Assembly: GCF_030463535.1 (NCBI RefSeq)
Contig: NC_132878.1
Coordinates: forward strand, 94,732,339-94,796,338
Source of the DNA: Salminus brasiliensis
Lineage: Eukaryota; Chordata; Actinopteri; Characiformes; Bryconidae
Direction of reading: 5' to 3'
Length of the DNA stretch: 64,000 bases
Part shown: positions 11,126 through 21,439 of the stretch, in pieces
Numbering within the stretch: the first letter of the stretch is position 1
Layout: each line of letters opens with the position of its first letter
Translations under genes and position numbers: made by a program
The notes under the pieces: model-generated
Databases searched by the model: none
What the model was told of the DNA's origin: nothing
What the model saw: only the letters and a program-made list of their open reading frames with translations

Positions 11126-11639
11126 ATTATTCGGTTGAATTTGTCATTAGTCTGTATACTTGTCTAGTCTGTTTATTATGTTACATGTCAGACATGCGTG
11201 CACTCACCAAGACAAATTGCTGGTATGTGTACAAGACTGTATTTGGAAGTAATCAAGGAAGACTTACTCACTTTTGTCAGTAAATACCATTAACAGTAAA
11301 TGTTAAGGCTACTACATGCCCCAATAAGGCCATACTTGTCTGTGGCCGGCTGATGAAGACAATCGGCCTCATTCTCAGATACCTTTCAAAGAATTTATTG
11401 AAATTAGTGGCTGAGAAAAGTCCTAACACAAAGTCTAGGTCAGATTCATGATGTTGCCCTTATAGTGATGGATCCCACTGTCCTCCTGAACTGAACAAAT
11501 CCCACATAAGACAACACTGGAAGGTCAGAATCTTTGTGAAAACTGCGGAAGTAAAGGGTATCACTTTACTTGGATGCTCCATTAGATGCTCACCTGACAT
11601 TCAACTAACATTCAACTGAGTATGTATTAAATGCAACTG

Positions 11640-12056
11640 AACCCTAAGTTAAATGTAAATAGCTATTTATTATATATAACCCTGCCCCTAGACCTAACCT
11701 TAACCCTAACCTTGACCTCAACCCAAAACCCAATCCTAACTTCAACACTGTTCCAAATCCTAACCTTAACCTCAACCTAAAACCCAATTCTAACTAACCT
11801 TGGTCCTAATCCAATTCCTCAACCTCAATCTAAAACCCAATTGTAAGTCTAACCCTGGTCCTAATCCTAACCGTAACCTCAATCCAAAACATAATCCTAA
11901 CCTTAACCTTAACCTTAACCTCAACCTCAATCTCAACCCAAAACACAATGCTAACCATAACCCTGGTTCAAATCCTAACCTCAGCCACAATCCAAAACCC
12001 AATCCTAACTCTAACCCTGGTCCTAATTCTAACCTATGCATAAATGCACAATACAT
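11640..12056. repeat. Degenerate telomere-like (CCTAAC)n array
   Basis: Variants of cctaaccttaacc, ccctaacc and cctcaacc repeat for about 380 bp, broken by cccaaaacccaat words. The hexamer-based periodicity keeps frames open on both strands (Leu/Asn- and Leu/Arg/Gly-rich). Those open frames are artefacts of the repeat and not genes. This is an old interstitial telomere-like tract or a minisatellite derived from one. Confidence 0.75.
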
Positions 12057-12169
12057 TTTTTAAAAAACTGCAATCCAAATGCTCTTTCATACCGAGTATC
12101 ATGATTTTTACTCAAAATTTGTTGCACTCTATTGAATTAAATGAGACTGATTACACTCTTTAAGCACTG

Positions 12170-12265
12170 TCGATATCTACGATACACTCATAAACGCATA
12201 TTGTATACCACGATTAAAAAAAGTATCACGATACAATAAAATATTGTCATATTGCCCAGCTCTAA
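12170..12265 (-). mobile_element. End of a hAT-like MITE (gggcaatatgac family)
   Basis: The words tatcacgatacaataaaatattgtcatattgcccagctct match, inverted, the left terminus of the MITE at 63486-63804. Only one end is present. Confidence 0.5.
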
Positions 12266-12894
12266 ATACTACATATACTACATATACAGTAATACATAGT
12301 GCTTGGACCCCAACGGTTGCCCCTTGCAATGTCATTGTATTTGTAAATGTTGGTGTATATTGTGTTGTGCTTGCCCAGTCAGGCAATCAATCAATGTGTT
12401 AGACAAATCACTCCAAAATGACCACTGGTCTTAGCCTGCCCAACCTGCCTAATCTGCATATGTCCAGATGTAGAGCTTCACTGGAAGACAGGAAGATCTT
12501 CACTGATCTTGATAGCTAGTGATGAGGAAATAGCACCATCTGGATATCAGAAGTATGGAGACAGATTGGTGTGAGTGTTCTTGAAAACGAGGATGTGAGT
12601 TGATCATTTTTGTCAGAATTAATGTAAACTTTTGGTATGCCCCTCCCCCTGCCCCATAGTTTCAAACCAAACCATCAGCCATGATTAAGGTACACATTCC
12701 AAATCTTAATTTGGGGCCATTTTCATACGTCTCAGTTCCACCTTGTTGAAATTCCAACCCTTTTTTACAAGGGCGTAGGTCAAAGGGGTCCACGGGGTGC
12801 CTAGAGCCTTTACCTATAGATATAAGTATGGCCTATTGAAAGCTTTTATTTCAACACACACTGATAAGTCACAGTACATCATCAGTACACATAC

Positions 12895-13700
12895 GCTACA
12901 TTGCCAAAAGATTTCACTCGCCTGCCTTCGCACTCATATGAACCTGAGTGAGATCCCATTCTTAACCCATGTTTAATAAAAACCCATGGGTTTAATATGA
13001 TGTCCTGCCACCCTTTGCAGCTGTAACAGCTTTAACTCTTCTCGGATGGCTTTCCACAAGGTTTAGGAGTTTAGTGTTTATGGTCATTTCTGACCATTTT
13101 TCTAGAAGTGCATTTGTGAGGTCAGACACTGATGTTGAACGAGAAGGCCTGGCTTGCAGTCTCTGCTCTAATTCATCCCAACAGGTTGAGGTCAGGACTC
13201 TGTGGAGGCCAGTCAAGTTCTTCTACACCAAACCCGCTCATCCATGTCTTTATGGACCTTGCTTTGTGCACTGGAGCACAGCACAGTTACGTTGGAACAG
13301 GAAGGGGCCGTCCCCAAACTGTTCCCGCAAAGATGGGAGCATGAAATTGACCTTTTGGTCTGCTCCTTTCACTGGAACATAAGGGGCCTGGAAAACAACC
13401 CCACACCATAATCCCCCCTCAACCAAACTTTACATTTGGTACAATGCAGTCAGACAAGTACCACCGTTCTCCTGGGAAACGCCAAACCCAGATCATCTAT
13501 CAGACTGCCAGACAGTGAAGTGTGATTGGTCACTCTAGAGAACATGTCTTCGCTACTCTAGAGTCCAGCGGCGGTGTGCTTTACACCACTGCATACAAGC
13601 TCTTTGCTTTGTGCTTGGTGACGTAAGGCTTGGATGCAGCCGCTCGGCCATGGGAAGCTATTACGTGAAGCTCTCTACGCTCTCTGTTCTGAAGTGGGTG
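12895..13700 (-). mobile_element. 5'-truncated Tc1/mariner element with transposase remnant
   Basis: The left edge is a Tc1-family terminus (acattgccaaaagatt). On the minus strand, 12992-13216 encodes the C-terminal end of the transposase: WDELEQRLQARPSR, then SVSDLTNALLEKWSEM, then LVESHPRRVKAV. Further upstream coding (complement of 13216-13680) continues with broken frames through the catalytic core and is lost near 13700. The N-terminal DNA-binding domain and the right terminal repeat are missing. It is inactive. Confidence 0.75.
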
Positions 13701-13734
13701 TAATAGTAAGTGGGTGGGAGAATGCGTTTAGCTA

Positions 13735-13772
13735 TTAAATAAATAAATAAGTAAGTAAATAAATAAATAAAA
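13735..13772. repeat. (AAAT/AAGT)n microsatellite
   Basis: Short taaataaataaataagtaagtaaa-type run. Confidence 0.7.
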
Positions 13773-13918
13773 ACTAGTAAATATTAGATATCGGTGACCT
13801 TCAGGATATGGAGTAACTGTCTATTTCCACTGTACTTATTTATGCATTAGATGACACATGTCTTCTCGATCTTGATCTTGAGATAAGACTTCTGGCTAAT
13901 GGAAAAAAAGCTTCCATT

Positions 13919-13972
13919 TAAACACACACCCACACACACATACACACACACACACACACACTCACTCACACC
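13919..13972. repeat. (CA)n microsatellite
   Basis: Imperfect aca/cac run. Confidence 0.85.
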
Positions 13973-14289
13973 ACTTACTGTAAATGTTGGCCCGCTGAGT
14001 TAATAAATGCTTTCTGTCCACTAAGGAGAAGTCCACAGTCTTTAGTCTACACTAAACAAAAGAGTCTAAATGGTACAGTCCATGTGCCATTAACACAAAC
14101 CTTCTCTCACTCATACATACAGTGTTCAGTTGAGGATGGCCTGAGCTCAACACGGAAGGATTGAGCAAAAATGTGTGGACATACAGGAAGTGCTGCTGAT
14201 TACTAAGAAAAGCCTTTAGAGCAGCGGCGTTGCTCCGTGGCTGTGAAGATGACTCAAGCTCTCTGAGCATGTGAGCTTTTTATATATAG

Positions 14290-14318
14290 CTGTCATATAT
14301 ATATATATATATATATAC

Positions 14319-14350
<32 letters not shown>

Positions 14351-14352
14351 AA
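14290..14352. repeat. (AT)n(GT)n compound microsatellite
   Basis: About 40 bases of AT alternation followed by GT alternation, directly left of a MITE. Confidence 0.85.
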
Positions 14353-14367
14353 ATATACATATGTATA

Positions 14368-14892
14368 ATAATATACAGCCCTGGAAAAAATGAAGATACC
14401 ACTGCATCTCTATGTCTATGGCAGCCGTTTATTCCAGCCATTTCATCAAACAGAGCTGAGTTTGCTGAATCTGCAGACTATGAATGGCATAAAGTCCCAA
14501 CAGCAACGTGAAAGACTAGTGGAGAGCCGGCCGAGACATGAGACCTGTGATTGGTCAGTCGAGGTTATTATTATTTCACCATAGTGATTTCTGAATGCTC
14601 TCGGAGTTCAGATATTATCACTGTGTTTAACTCTGAATAATAACTTCTTTTATTATTATTATTTATTATCATAATTTCTCTGCATTATTTGAGCAGCTGT
14701 TATTGAGCAGTTGTCATTTCTGAAAATAAAAAAAATGCTCTAAATAGTAAATATTTATATTTGGAATTTAGGGGAAATGTTGTCCATGGTTTATAAAATA
14801 CAACGCAAATATTAATTTCTCTTAAACACACTGCCTATAAATAGTAAAACCATGTAGGGAGGTTTCTTAATTTTTTTCCCAGAGCTGTATAT
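14368..14892. mobile_element. TIR-bearing non-autonomous DNA element, copy 1
   Basis: It begins tacagccctggaaaaaatga and ends with the inverse type ttttttcccagagctgtata, giving imperfect terminal inverted repeats of roughly 25-30 bp. The interior is AT-rich and non-coding, with the landmarks gtctatggcagccg, gagcagttgtcatttctg and atgctctaaatagtaaat. A second copy is at 16244-16682 and a 3' part at 15232-15430. Confidence 0.7.
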
Positions 14893-15195
14893 AAAATGTA
14901 TCTGTTATGAGATAAAAACTAAAAAAGGTTATAATTTTTTCTCGGTTTGTTTGTTTTGTAAGTTTTTAATCTAGAAAAACTGTTGATAAAGTGTCTTATT
15001 CTTGCTTGTTTCACAACATAAAGAGCATTTACTCCTTTTTACATACCAACATACCAACATCCTGCACTGCATCGCTTTGTTTTCTCATTCTCTAAAACCA
15101 TGAATCCTAGGGATACATAGCCAGGGGCAGGAATCCAGCCCTCCAGAACCGGAGTTCTCTATTTAGCCCAACCCATACAATTATACATGATACAT
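14893..15195. repeat. Left copy of duplicated flanking DNA
   Basis: This stretch (ataaaatgtatctgttatgag to cccaacccatacaattatac) is repeated at 16680-17075 with small indels. Together with the adjacent MITE it makes a duplicated block of about 830 bp. Confidence 0.75.
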
Positions 15196-15231
15196 GGCCA
15201 TTAATGCACTTAAATCATGAAGGACATCTGT

Positions 15232-15430
15232 TTTGAGCAGTTGTCATTTCTGCAAATAAATAAATGCTCTAAATAGTAAATATTTATGTTTGCAATTTAG
15301 GGGAAAAGTTGTCCATGGTTTATGAAATACAACGTAAATATTAATTTCTCTAAACACACTGCCTATAAATAGTAAAACCAGAGAAACTGAATGTAGGGTG
15401 GTCTCTTCATTTTTTGCCAGAGCTGTATAT
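15232..15430. mobile_element. 3' part of the TIR element (third partial copy)
   Basis: It runs from gagcagttgtcatttctgca to ttgccagagctgtata and matches the right 40 percent of the elements at 14368 and 16244. Confidence 0.65.
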
Positions 15431-15604
15431 ACCCAAGGGAATCCCTTTTGAAAGTTTCATATGTAGGGTGGAGCTTTTTCTTGGTAAACGCTCAAAGGGC
15501 ATCCTAATAAAAGCTATATGCTTGGGCTAGGCCAATTAGCAATTTTGAAAGTTTATAGACGGTATCTTTTTTTCATGCATTTTTCATGTTTTATTATTAT
15601 CAAT

Positions 15605-15860
15605 AAAAAAGCATACCGGCCACTGCTACGCACACTAACCCTGACATCGCTGGCCTCAAGCTCAAGCTGCGGGCCTCGCTGAGGTCGGATATTGCTGAGA
15701 TTTCCAGAAAGGAATTAGAGAATGCTCTTGGCGATGCTTTGTCTACTATAAAGCTCGGCCTGCAAGCGGTGAAAACACAACTGACGACCGATAAGGTTGC
15801 TACCGATGCTACCATGTCCACGCTAAAAGGTACGGTGCCAATGACAACGCTGTGGTGAAA
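15605..15860 (+). pseudogene. LINE ORF1-like coiled-coil fragment
   Basis: A plus-strand frame without a nearby ATG reads from about 15615 to the TGA at 15856-15858. Its peptide is heptad-like and charged: HTNPDIAGLKLKLRASLRSD, then ISRKELENALGDALSTIKLG, then QAVKTQLTTDK. This style matches the coiled-coil start of LINE-1-like ORF1 proteins. It is GC-richer than its AT-rich surroundings, which suggests an insertion. No other part of a LINE is visible beside it. The family assignment is inference. Confidence 0.4.
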
Positions 15861-16243
15861 ACTACTATCAAGTGCCTTACAGCTAATGAGTACTCATTTG
15901 GAGATCTGCAGAATATATACTGCGGTATACGGTATTACCGGGTTACCACCCAGCCCTACATTGGACTTCACCTGAAATGTTTCAGTGCATTCATGTCCAC
16001 GGGAGACCCACAGGGCCGAGAATTCTTAGGCTACGTTCACGCAGCAGATGAAGTGGCCCAAATCTGATTTTTTCACCAAATCCGATGAGACTGTCTTCTT
16101 GATGTAAGCTATATCAGACATGCATCGGAACAGTCTGCGCTCCTGATCTGATGCGGATGGCCAAAAGAGTGTCAGCATCAGCATCACAGGAGCTACAAAG
16201 TGTGAGAATGTGCTCGAGCTCGCTATAAATATACATATATATA

Positions 16244-16682
16244 TATACAGCTCTGGAAAAAAATGACTATGCATCTCTACGTCTATGGCAGCCGTTTTAT
16301 TCCAGGTATTTCATCAACAGTTTGCCGACTATGAACAGCATAAAGTCCCTCTCTCAAAGTTAAGATATTAGTACTGAATAATAACTTCTTTTATTATTTA
16401 TATATAAACTTTTATTATTATTATTTATTATCATCATTTCTCTTTTTATCTCTCTTCTATCTTTCTCATTATTCGAGCAGCTGTTTTTGAGCAGTTGGCA
16501 TTTCTGCAAACAAACAAATAAATAAATGCTCTAAATAGTAAATATTTCTATTTGGAATTTAGGGAAAATGTTGTCTATGGTTTATGAAATACAACAAAAA
16601 TATTAATTTCTCTTAAACACACTGCTTATAAATAGTAAAACCATGTAGGGAGGTTTCTTATTTTTTTTCCAGAGCTGTATAT
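16244..16682. mobile_element. TIR-bearing non-autonomous DNA element, copy 2
   Basis: It has the same termini as the copy at 14368 (acagctctggaaaaaaatga on the left, ttttttccagagctgta on the right). The interior is shared but internally shortened near 16330-16380. Confidence 0.7.
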
Positions 16683-17085
16683 AAAATGTATCTGTTATGA
16701 GAAAAAACAAAAAAAAAGGTTATAATTTTTTCTAGGTTTGTTTGTTTTGTAAGTTCTTAATCTAGAAAAACTGTTGATAAAGTGTCTTATTCTTGCTTGT
16801 TTCACAGCATTTACTCCTTTTTACATACCAACATACCAACATCCTGCACTGCATAGCTTTGTTTTCTCATTCTCTAAAACCATGAATCTTAACGTGGGGT
16901 CCGGGAAATATAGCCAGGGGCTCCTCTGGCACCTTTCACCTTTTCATAATTCCTGTTACGAAACAGGTGAGTTGAATCAGGAGTGCTTGAGCAGGAAAGT
17001 GTATATAGCTGTGCAGGAATCCAGCCCTTCAGAACCGGAGTTCCCTATTCAGCCCAACCCATACAGTTCTACAGTTATATTATAA
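16683..17085. repeat. Right copy of duplicated flanking DNA
   Basis: It matches 14893-15195 with a roughly 85-bp difference around 16885-16995. Being host flank and not element sequence, it shows segmental duplication and not two independent insertions. Confidence 0.75.
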
Positions 17086-17381
17086 AGGATAAGGTGTATA
17101 TATATACATACATATGAAACTAGAAGTTTACATTACAATACATAAAAAGACACATATGCATTTTTTCTCACTATGATTACTATGATTATACACTAAGATT
17201 ACTATGCCTTTAAACAATTTGGGACAGCCCATATGATGATGTCATGTCTTTGGAAGCTTCTGATGGTTTATTGGCAACAGTTATTAGACACACCTGTGGA
17301 TGTATTTTAAGGCACACCTGAAATACACTGCTTCTTATATATATATTTACAGTTGAAACCAGACGTTTACATAAAAATATA

Positions 17382-18990
17382 CAGTCATGCCCGAAAGTAT
17401 TCATACCCCTGGCAAAGTTTGACTTAAATTTACTTTTATTTAACCAGAAGTTATATTTTTTATATTTAGGCATCTCCCAGGAGATAACACGATGATGTAC
17501 AAGAGGCATCATTGTGGGAAAAAGTATTTCTCAGCTTTTATACACATTTGAACAAAAAGTGGCATGTCCAAAATTATTCATACCCTTTGAAAACTGTCAC
17601 AGTATATGGGAAAATCCAAAGTTCTATACCATTCCAAATAGTCCAAGCTGTTTTAAAGCATCCTAATTGCCCTGATTCATTGGGAACAGCTGTTTTAATC
17701 AACTCAACAGGAGAAAAACAGCAGCTCTCTGCAGTTGGTTTGTGGACAGTCATGGCTAAGACAAAGGAGCTCACTAAGGACCTGCGGCTGTGCATTGTGG
17801 CCGCTCACAAGTCAGGAAAGGGCTATAAAGCCATATCAAAATGTTTTCAAGTTCCAGTGGCTACAGTGCAAAGTATTATTAAAAAATACAAGAAGTTCCG
17901 CACTGTGGAAAATCTCAGAAGATGTGGTCGGAAGCCAAAAGTGACACCTGTGCTGGCCAGGAGAATAGTGAGAGAGGTGAAGAAAAATCCAAGGATCACC
18001 ACCAAGGCCATCCTGGTGAATCTGGACTCTGCTGGTGGCGACATCTCAAGGCAGACAGTTCAACGGACACTGCACACTGCTGGGTTCCACGGACGCAGGC
18101 CAAGGAGGACACCACTTCTCCAGAAAAGGCACACAAAAGCCCGCTTGACCTTTGCAAATGCTCATCTGGACAAAGAAGAAGACTTCTGGTGTTCTGTTTT
18201 ATGGTCAGATGAAACAAAAATTGAATTGTTTGGCCACAATGATGTGTGCACCATTTGGCGTAAAAAAGGAGAAGCCTTCAACCCTAAGAACACCATCCCC
18301 ACTGTCAAACATGGTGGTGGGAACCTAATGTTTTGGGGGTGTTTTTCAGCCAATGGACCAGGGAACTTGATCGCAGTAAATGGCACCATGAAAAAAGAGC
18401 AATACATCAAGATTCTCAACAACAACATCAGGCAGTCTGCAGAGAAACTTGGCCTTGGGAACCGGTGGACATTTCAGCACGACAACGACCCAAAACACAC
18501 AGCCAAAGTGGTGAAGAAATGGTTAGCAGACAAAAACATTAATGTTTTGCAGTGGCCCAGCCAGAGTCCTGACTTGAATCCAATTGAGAATCTGTGGAGG
18601 GAGCTAAAGATCAGGGTGATGGCAAGGAGACCCTCGAACCTCAAAGAGTTGGAGCTCATCACTAAAGATGAATGGGCAAAAATACCAGTGGAGACAATGC
18701 AAAAAGCTGGTCAGCAATTACAGGAAGCGTTTGATTGCTGTAATAGCCAATAAAGGCTTTTCTATTAATTATTGAGAAGGGTATGAATAATTTTGGACAT
18801 GCCACTTTTTGTTCAAATGTGTATAAAAGCTGAGAAATATTTTTTCCCACAATGATGCCTCTTGTACATCATCGTGTTATCTCCTGGGAGATGCCTGTGT
18901 CATTTCCAGGCAAAAATATAATTTCTGGTTAAATAAAAGTAAATTTAAGTCAAACTTTGACAGGGGTATGAATACTTTCAGGCATGACTG
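17382..18990 (+). mobile_element. Complete Tc1/mariner element, Sleeping Beauty-type IR/DR
   Basis: The element is bounded by TA target duplications (17380-17381 and 18991-18992). Its left inverted repeat covers about 17382-17587 and its right about 18777-18990, roughly 205-215 bp each. Each inverted repeat holds an outer and an inner copy of a binding-site-like word (cagtcatgcccgaaagtatt outside; ggcatgtccaaaattatt inside). This is the IR/DR arrangement known from Sleeping Beauty-class elements. The transposase between them is uninterrupted. The element looks recent and complete. Confidence 0.93.
17752..18753 (+). CDS. Tc1-type transposase, intact
   Basis: This encodes a 333-residue DD34E transposase, the enzyme that cuts and pastes the surrounding element in the nucleus. 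Residues 1-60 form a paired-like helix-turn-helix (ELTKDLRL, SGKGYKAISK) and about 70-120 a second HTH with basic linker (GRRPRRT). The catalytic core follows, with Asp153 in WSDETKIELFG, Asp244 in FQHDNDPKHT and Glu279 in SPDLNPIENLW; exactly 34 residues lie between the last two. A glycine-rich box (KHGGGNLMFWGCF) lies at about 186-198. The length matches the usual 330-345 residues. The frame is open upstream to 17512 through the inverted repeat, but the ATG at 17752 begins the conserved MAKTKELTKD motif and is the start used. No stop or frameshift is seen and all key residues are present. Whether it is expressed cannot be told. Confidence 0.95.
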   Translation: MAKTKELTKDLRLCIVAAHKSGKGYKAISKCFQVPVATVQSIIKKYKKFRTVENLRRCGRKPKVTPVLARRIVREVKKNPRITTKAILVNLDSAGGDISRQTVQRTLHTAGFHGRRPRRTPLLQKRHTKARLTFANAHLDKEEDFWCSVLWSDETKIELFGHNDVCTIWRKKGEAFNPKNTIPTVKHGGGNLMFWGCFSANGPGNLIAVNGTMKKEQYIKILNNNIRQSAEKLGLGNRWTFQHDNDPKHTAKVVKKWLADKNINVLQWPSQSPDLNPIENLWRELKIRVMARRPSNLKELELITKDEWAKIPVETMQKAGQQLQEAFDCCNSQ

Positions 18991-18994
18991 TATA

Positions 18995-19900
18995 TATATA
19001 TATATTCTATATATATACATATGCATCATATATTAGAAGCATATGGATAATATATGAAACATATATATTATACATATATTTTTGAATGTGTGTATTACTG
19101 TCACTATTTAATATATATACACACATTAATGCTATGCTAAATAGTGACTGTAATATCAATTACTGTACAATATGGTGAAAACATTCCTTTTACTAAAGGG
19201 TCTTCATAAAGCCCTTCATGGCTTTGCTTATGAACATCCTCAAAGAGAAATGCACTGCTTTCAACAACAACAAACAGTCTCCTCAAAAGAAAGGAAAAAA
19301 TAAAAATGACCCAGCAAACGAACAAAAACACAACGTCTTCTCAGGATTCAGAAAATAAGTGGATTCCTATGAAGGGTGGGGTCCAGCACAGTGTGTTGAT
19401 GTCCCCTGCTCTAACACATCTGGTAGTTAACTCTCTAAACCCTGTATATATTTTTGCCTGAACTGATCATTGCCTGTTTGCTGACTTCGACTTTGGATTA
19501 CGAGCTTTTTTTATTAAACCCTCTCTTTCAACTCAAGTCTGCAAGTGTCCGCCCCTGTGTGGCACAGAAAGTATCAAATTTTAGTATATATATGATATAT
19601 ATTGGTGCTGTTACGCAAAAAGTCCAAAACAGCAGATCTATGGGAGAAAGAAAAATCCTTCTGAGCTTTCAATGGAAGTCAGTGGAAGCAGATTTGTATT
19701 CCATGTCACTGTAGAGCATTTCTATTGGTCCGTTCATCATGAAATTGTGACACAGTGTAAGGAACAGTGGGATTGAATGAGTGGTGTTGAATGTGGAGAA
19801 AGCTCTTGTTCTATTAGTTGTGTTGAGATATTTAAATTGCTCTTGTTTGATTGGTTTATTGGAAACCAATTTTGCCAATAAAGCTAATTTGAAATGGGGG
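18995..19900. other. AT-rich intergenic DNA, no gene seen
   Basis: Runs of ATAT occur at about 18990-19130. Repeat-like sequence at 19600-19760 shares gagcatttctattgg and ttcatcat words with the inverted repeat at 29560-29750. Small open frames here show no domain. Confidence 0.4.
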
Positions 19901-19917
19901 CCTACTGTATATATATA

Positions 19918-20122
19918 TTTATGGCATTTAGCTGACGCTCTTATCCAGAGTGACTTACATGGTTGCTCATATTACAGAGGAGGGCCAATGCAGTGTTAGA
20001 AGTCTTGCCCAAGGACTCTTATTGGTGCAGCACACCCAGACTGGGAATCAAACGCTGGTCGTCACATGGTGTAATAGCTCACTGGCAGCTAGTGGTTTTA
20101 TCTGTTGCGCAACACCAACCAC
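19918..20122 (-). mobile_element. tRNA-headed SINE with L2-like tail
   Basis: It has the same layout as 1888-2062: the L2-type tail (tggcatttagctgacgctct) on the left and the body with ggccaatgcagtgttaga. The head lies toward 20120 (complement of gcgcaacaccaaccact). Confidence 0.75.
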
Positions 20123-20404
20123 TGTATGTAGAGTCAGCCCAGATCCACTGCATTTTCAATCGGCTGTGTTTTAATTGGGTGTACAGCGTGTTATGTTACC
20201 TTAGCATTGCCAATTCGCAAAGGACAATTCGCAAAGTTGGCCACCATGCAAGATTTCCCCTATATAATAACTAGAGTACCTACGTAGCTTTAACAGGTCA
20301 CACATGATGCATTAGGAAATATACATGATGTAGCAATTGTCCAAGGCCATTAACATAACCAGGGCTTAGTTTTGGGCCTGGCCAATCCTAAAACCATACA
20401 GACC

Positions 20405-21382
20405 CTAGCGGAAGCTGTTGTTGGACCTTTGTGTGTTCTCCTCAACATTGGAGACGTTCAGCTGGGGGCAGCATGTAGCACCGGAACAGCATGACATCCT
20501 TTTAATGAGTCCTCTTGCGCAGACTTTAAATGTCTGCCGGAGCGCCGAAGATGAGAAGTAGAAGATGAAGGGGTCCAGACAGGCGTTGAAGGTGCTGGTG
20601 AGCAGTGCGTACACTCTCCAGCTGGGGCTGTACCAACCGATGTAACCCACCAAGTGGGTCGTGCTGAAGGGCACGAAGCAGACAACGAAGACAAGGAGGG
20701 TGCCGACGGCGAGCCCGATCGCTCTGGACCGCCTTTTGGGATTGATGTTGGGGAGTCGAGAGAGGATGAGGATTAAGTTGATGTAGCAGAAGCAGCAGAT
20801 GATGAAAGGGATGCAGCAAAACACCAGGAACAGCTCCAGACGGAGATGCATGACGACTGGCATCTGCTCCTTGCTGAAATCCGCATAGCAGGCGTCCTTC
20901 TTGGGTTGGTCATGGCTAGTGTTGTTGGTGGGGTTATAATACTGCACAATAAAAACAGTAGCACCATGTATGACGGAAAAGACCCAGAAGATGGCGCTGG
21001 CTATCACAGCATTGCATGGACGCCTCTTGAGCTTGTACTTCACGGGGAAGGCCACGCCGAGGTAGCGCTCTACGCTGATAGCCGTCAAGAGAAGGATGCT
21101 GTTACAGATGCCAGTGAAGAAGACAAAAACTGACATGGAGCAGAGGAAGTAGCTCATGGTCCATTTCATTTCTGCTGCCTCTTTCAGGCGGAAGGGGAGG
21201 AAGAAGAGGAAGACCAGGTCTGAGATGTTGAGGTTAAGCAAGAGCACATCAATGGGTTTGGCGTTTTGCTTTACTTTTCGGACGAAGACGTAGAAGGCCA
21301 GCAGGTTGGCGGGAAGACCCATGATCAACGTGAGGCCGTACACTGCCAGGACCAGGTCCCTCATTTGTTTGGTCCACTGCAT
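20405..21382 (-). CDS. ffar2: Free fatty acid receptor 2/3-like GPCR
   Basis: A 325-residue rhodopsin-family receptor encoded in one coding exon. In vertebrates this family senses short-chain fatty acids at the plasma membrane and signals through Gi/Gq. Seven membrane segments fall at about 8-33, 42-65, 78-100, 125-147, 181-205, 229-250 and 258-277. ERY (105-107) replaces DRY, as in FFARs; TM7 has DPFIFY (270-275); Cys81 and Cys165 can form the TM3-ECL2 disulfide. The residues known to hold the carboxylate in mammalian FFAR2/3 are present: His139, Arg181, His243 and Arg256. The tail is cysteine-rich (SCCSGATCC), suiting palmitoylation. The frame is open to 21481, but Met at 21382 aligns with the family start. 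A good acceptor (tttatttttacag, exon start about 21404) lies just upstream, implying a 5' non-coding exon. A decayed paralogue is at 5215-6110. FFAR2 versus FFAR3 cannot be settled by eye. Confidence 0.93.
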   Translation of the reverse strand: MQWTKQMRDLVLAVYGLTLIMGLPANLLAFYVFVRKVKQNAKPIDVLLLNLNISDLVFLFFLPFRLKEAAEMKWTMSYFLCSMSVFVFFTGICNSILLLTAISVERYLGVAFPVKYKLKRRPCNAVIASAIFWVFSVIHGATVFIVQYYNPTNNTSHDQPKKDACYADFSKEQMPVVMHLRLELFLVFCCIPFIICCFCYINLILILSRLPNINPKRRSRAIGLAVGTLLVFVVCFVPFSTTHLVGYIGWYSPSWRVYALLTSTFNACLDPFIFYFSSSALRQTFKVCARGLIKRMSCCSGATCCPQLNVSNVEENTQRSNNSFR

Positions 21383-21404
21383 AGTGGCAATGTAGGTCAG
21401 TGAC
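21383..21404 (-). promoter_or_regulatory. 5' UTR piece and splice acceptor of the ffar2-like gene
   Basis: Read on the minus strand, the sequence is a pyrimidine-rich tract then acag, followed by 22 bases of leader and the ATG. This marks a 3' splice site just ahead of the coding exon, as is usual for FFAR genes. The upstream leader exon and promoter could not be placed. Confidence 0.6.
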
Positions 21405-21439
21405 CTGTAAAAATAAAGATAGATCTTGCATGTTGTCAA

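Noticed and set aside
11790-12063. Long open frames on both strands with Leu/Asn or Leu/Gly/Arg repeats
   Set aside because: They follow from a degenerate hexamer array whose period keeps all frames open; no start context or domain.
17512-17751. N-terminal extension of the Tc1 transposase frame
   Set aside because: It lies within the terminal inverted repeat and has no similarity to transposases; the conserved protein starts at 17752.
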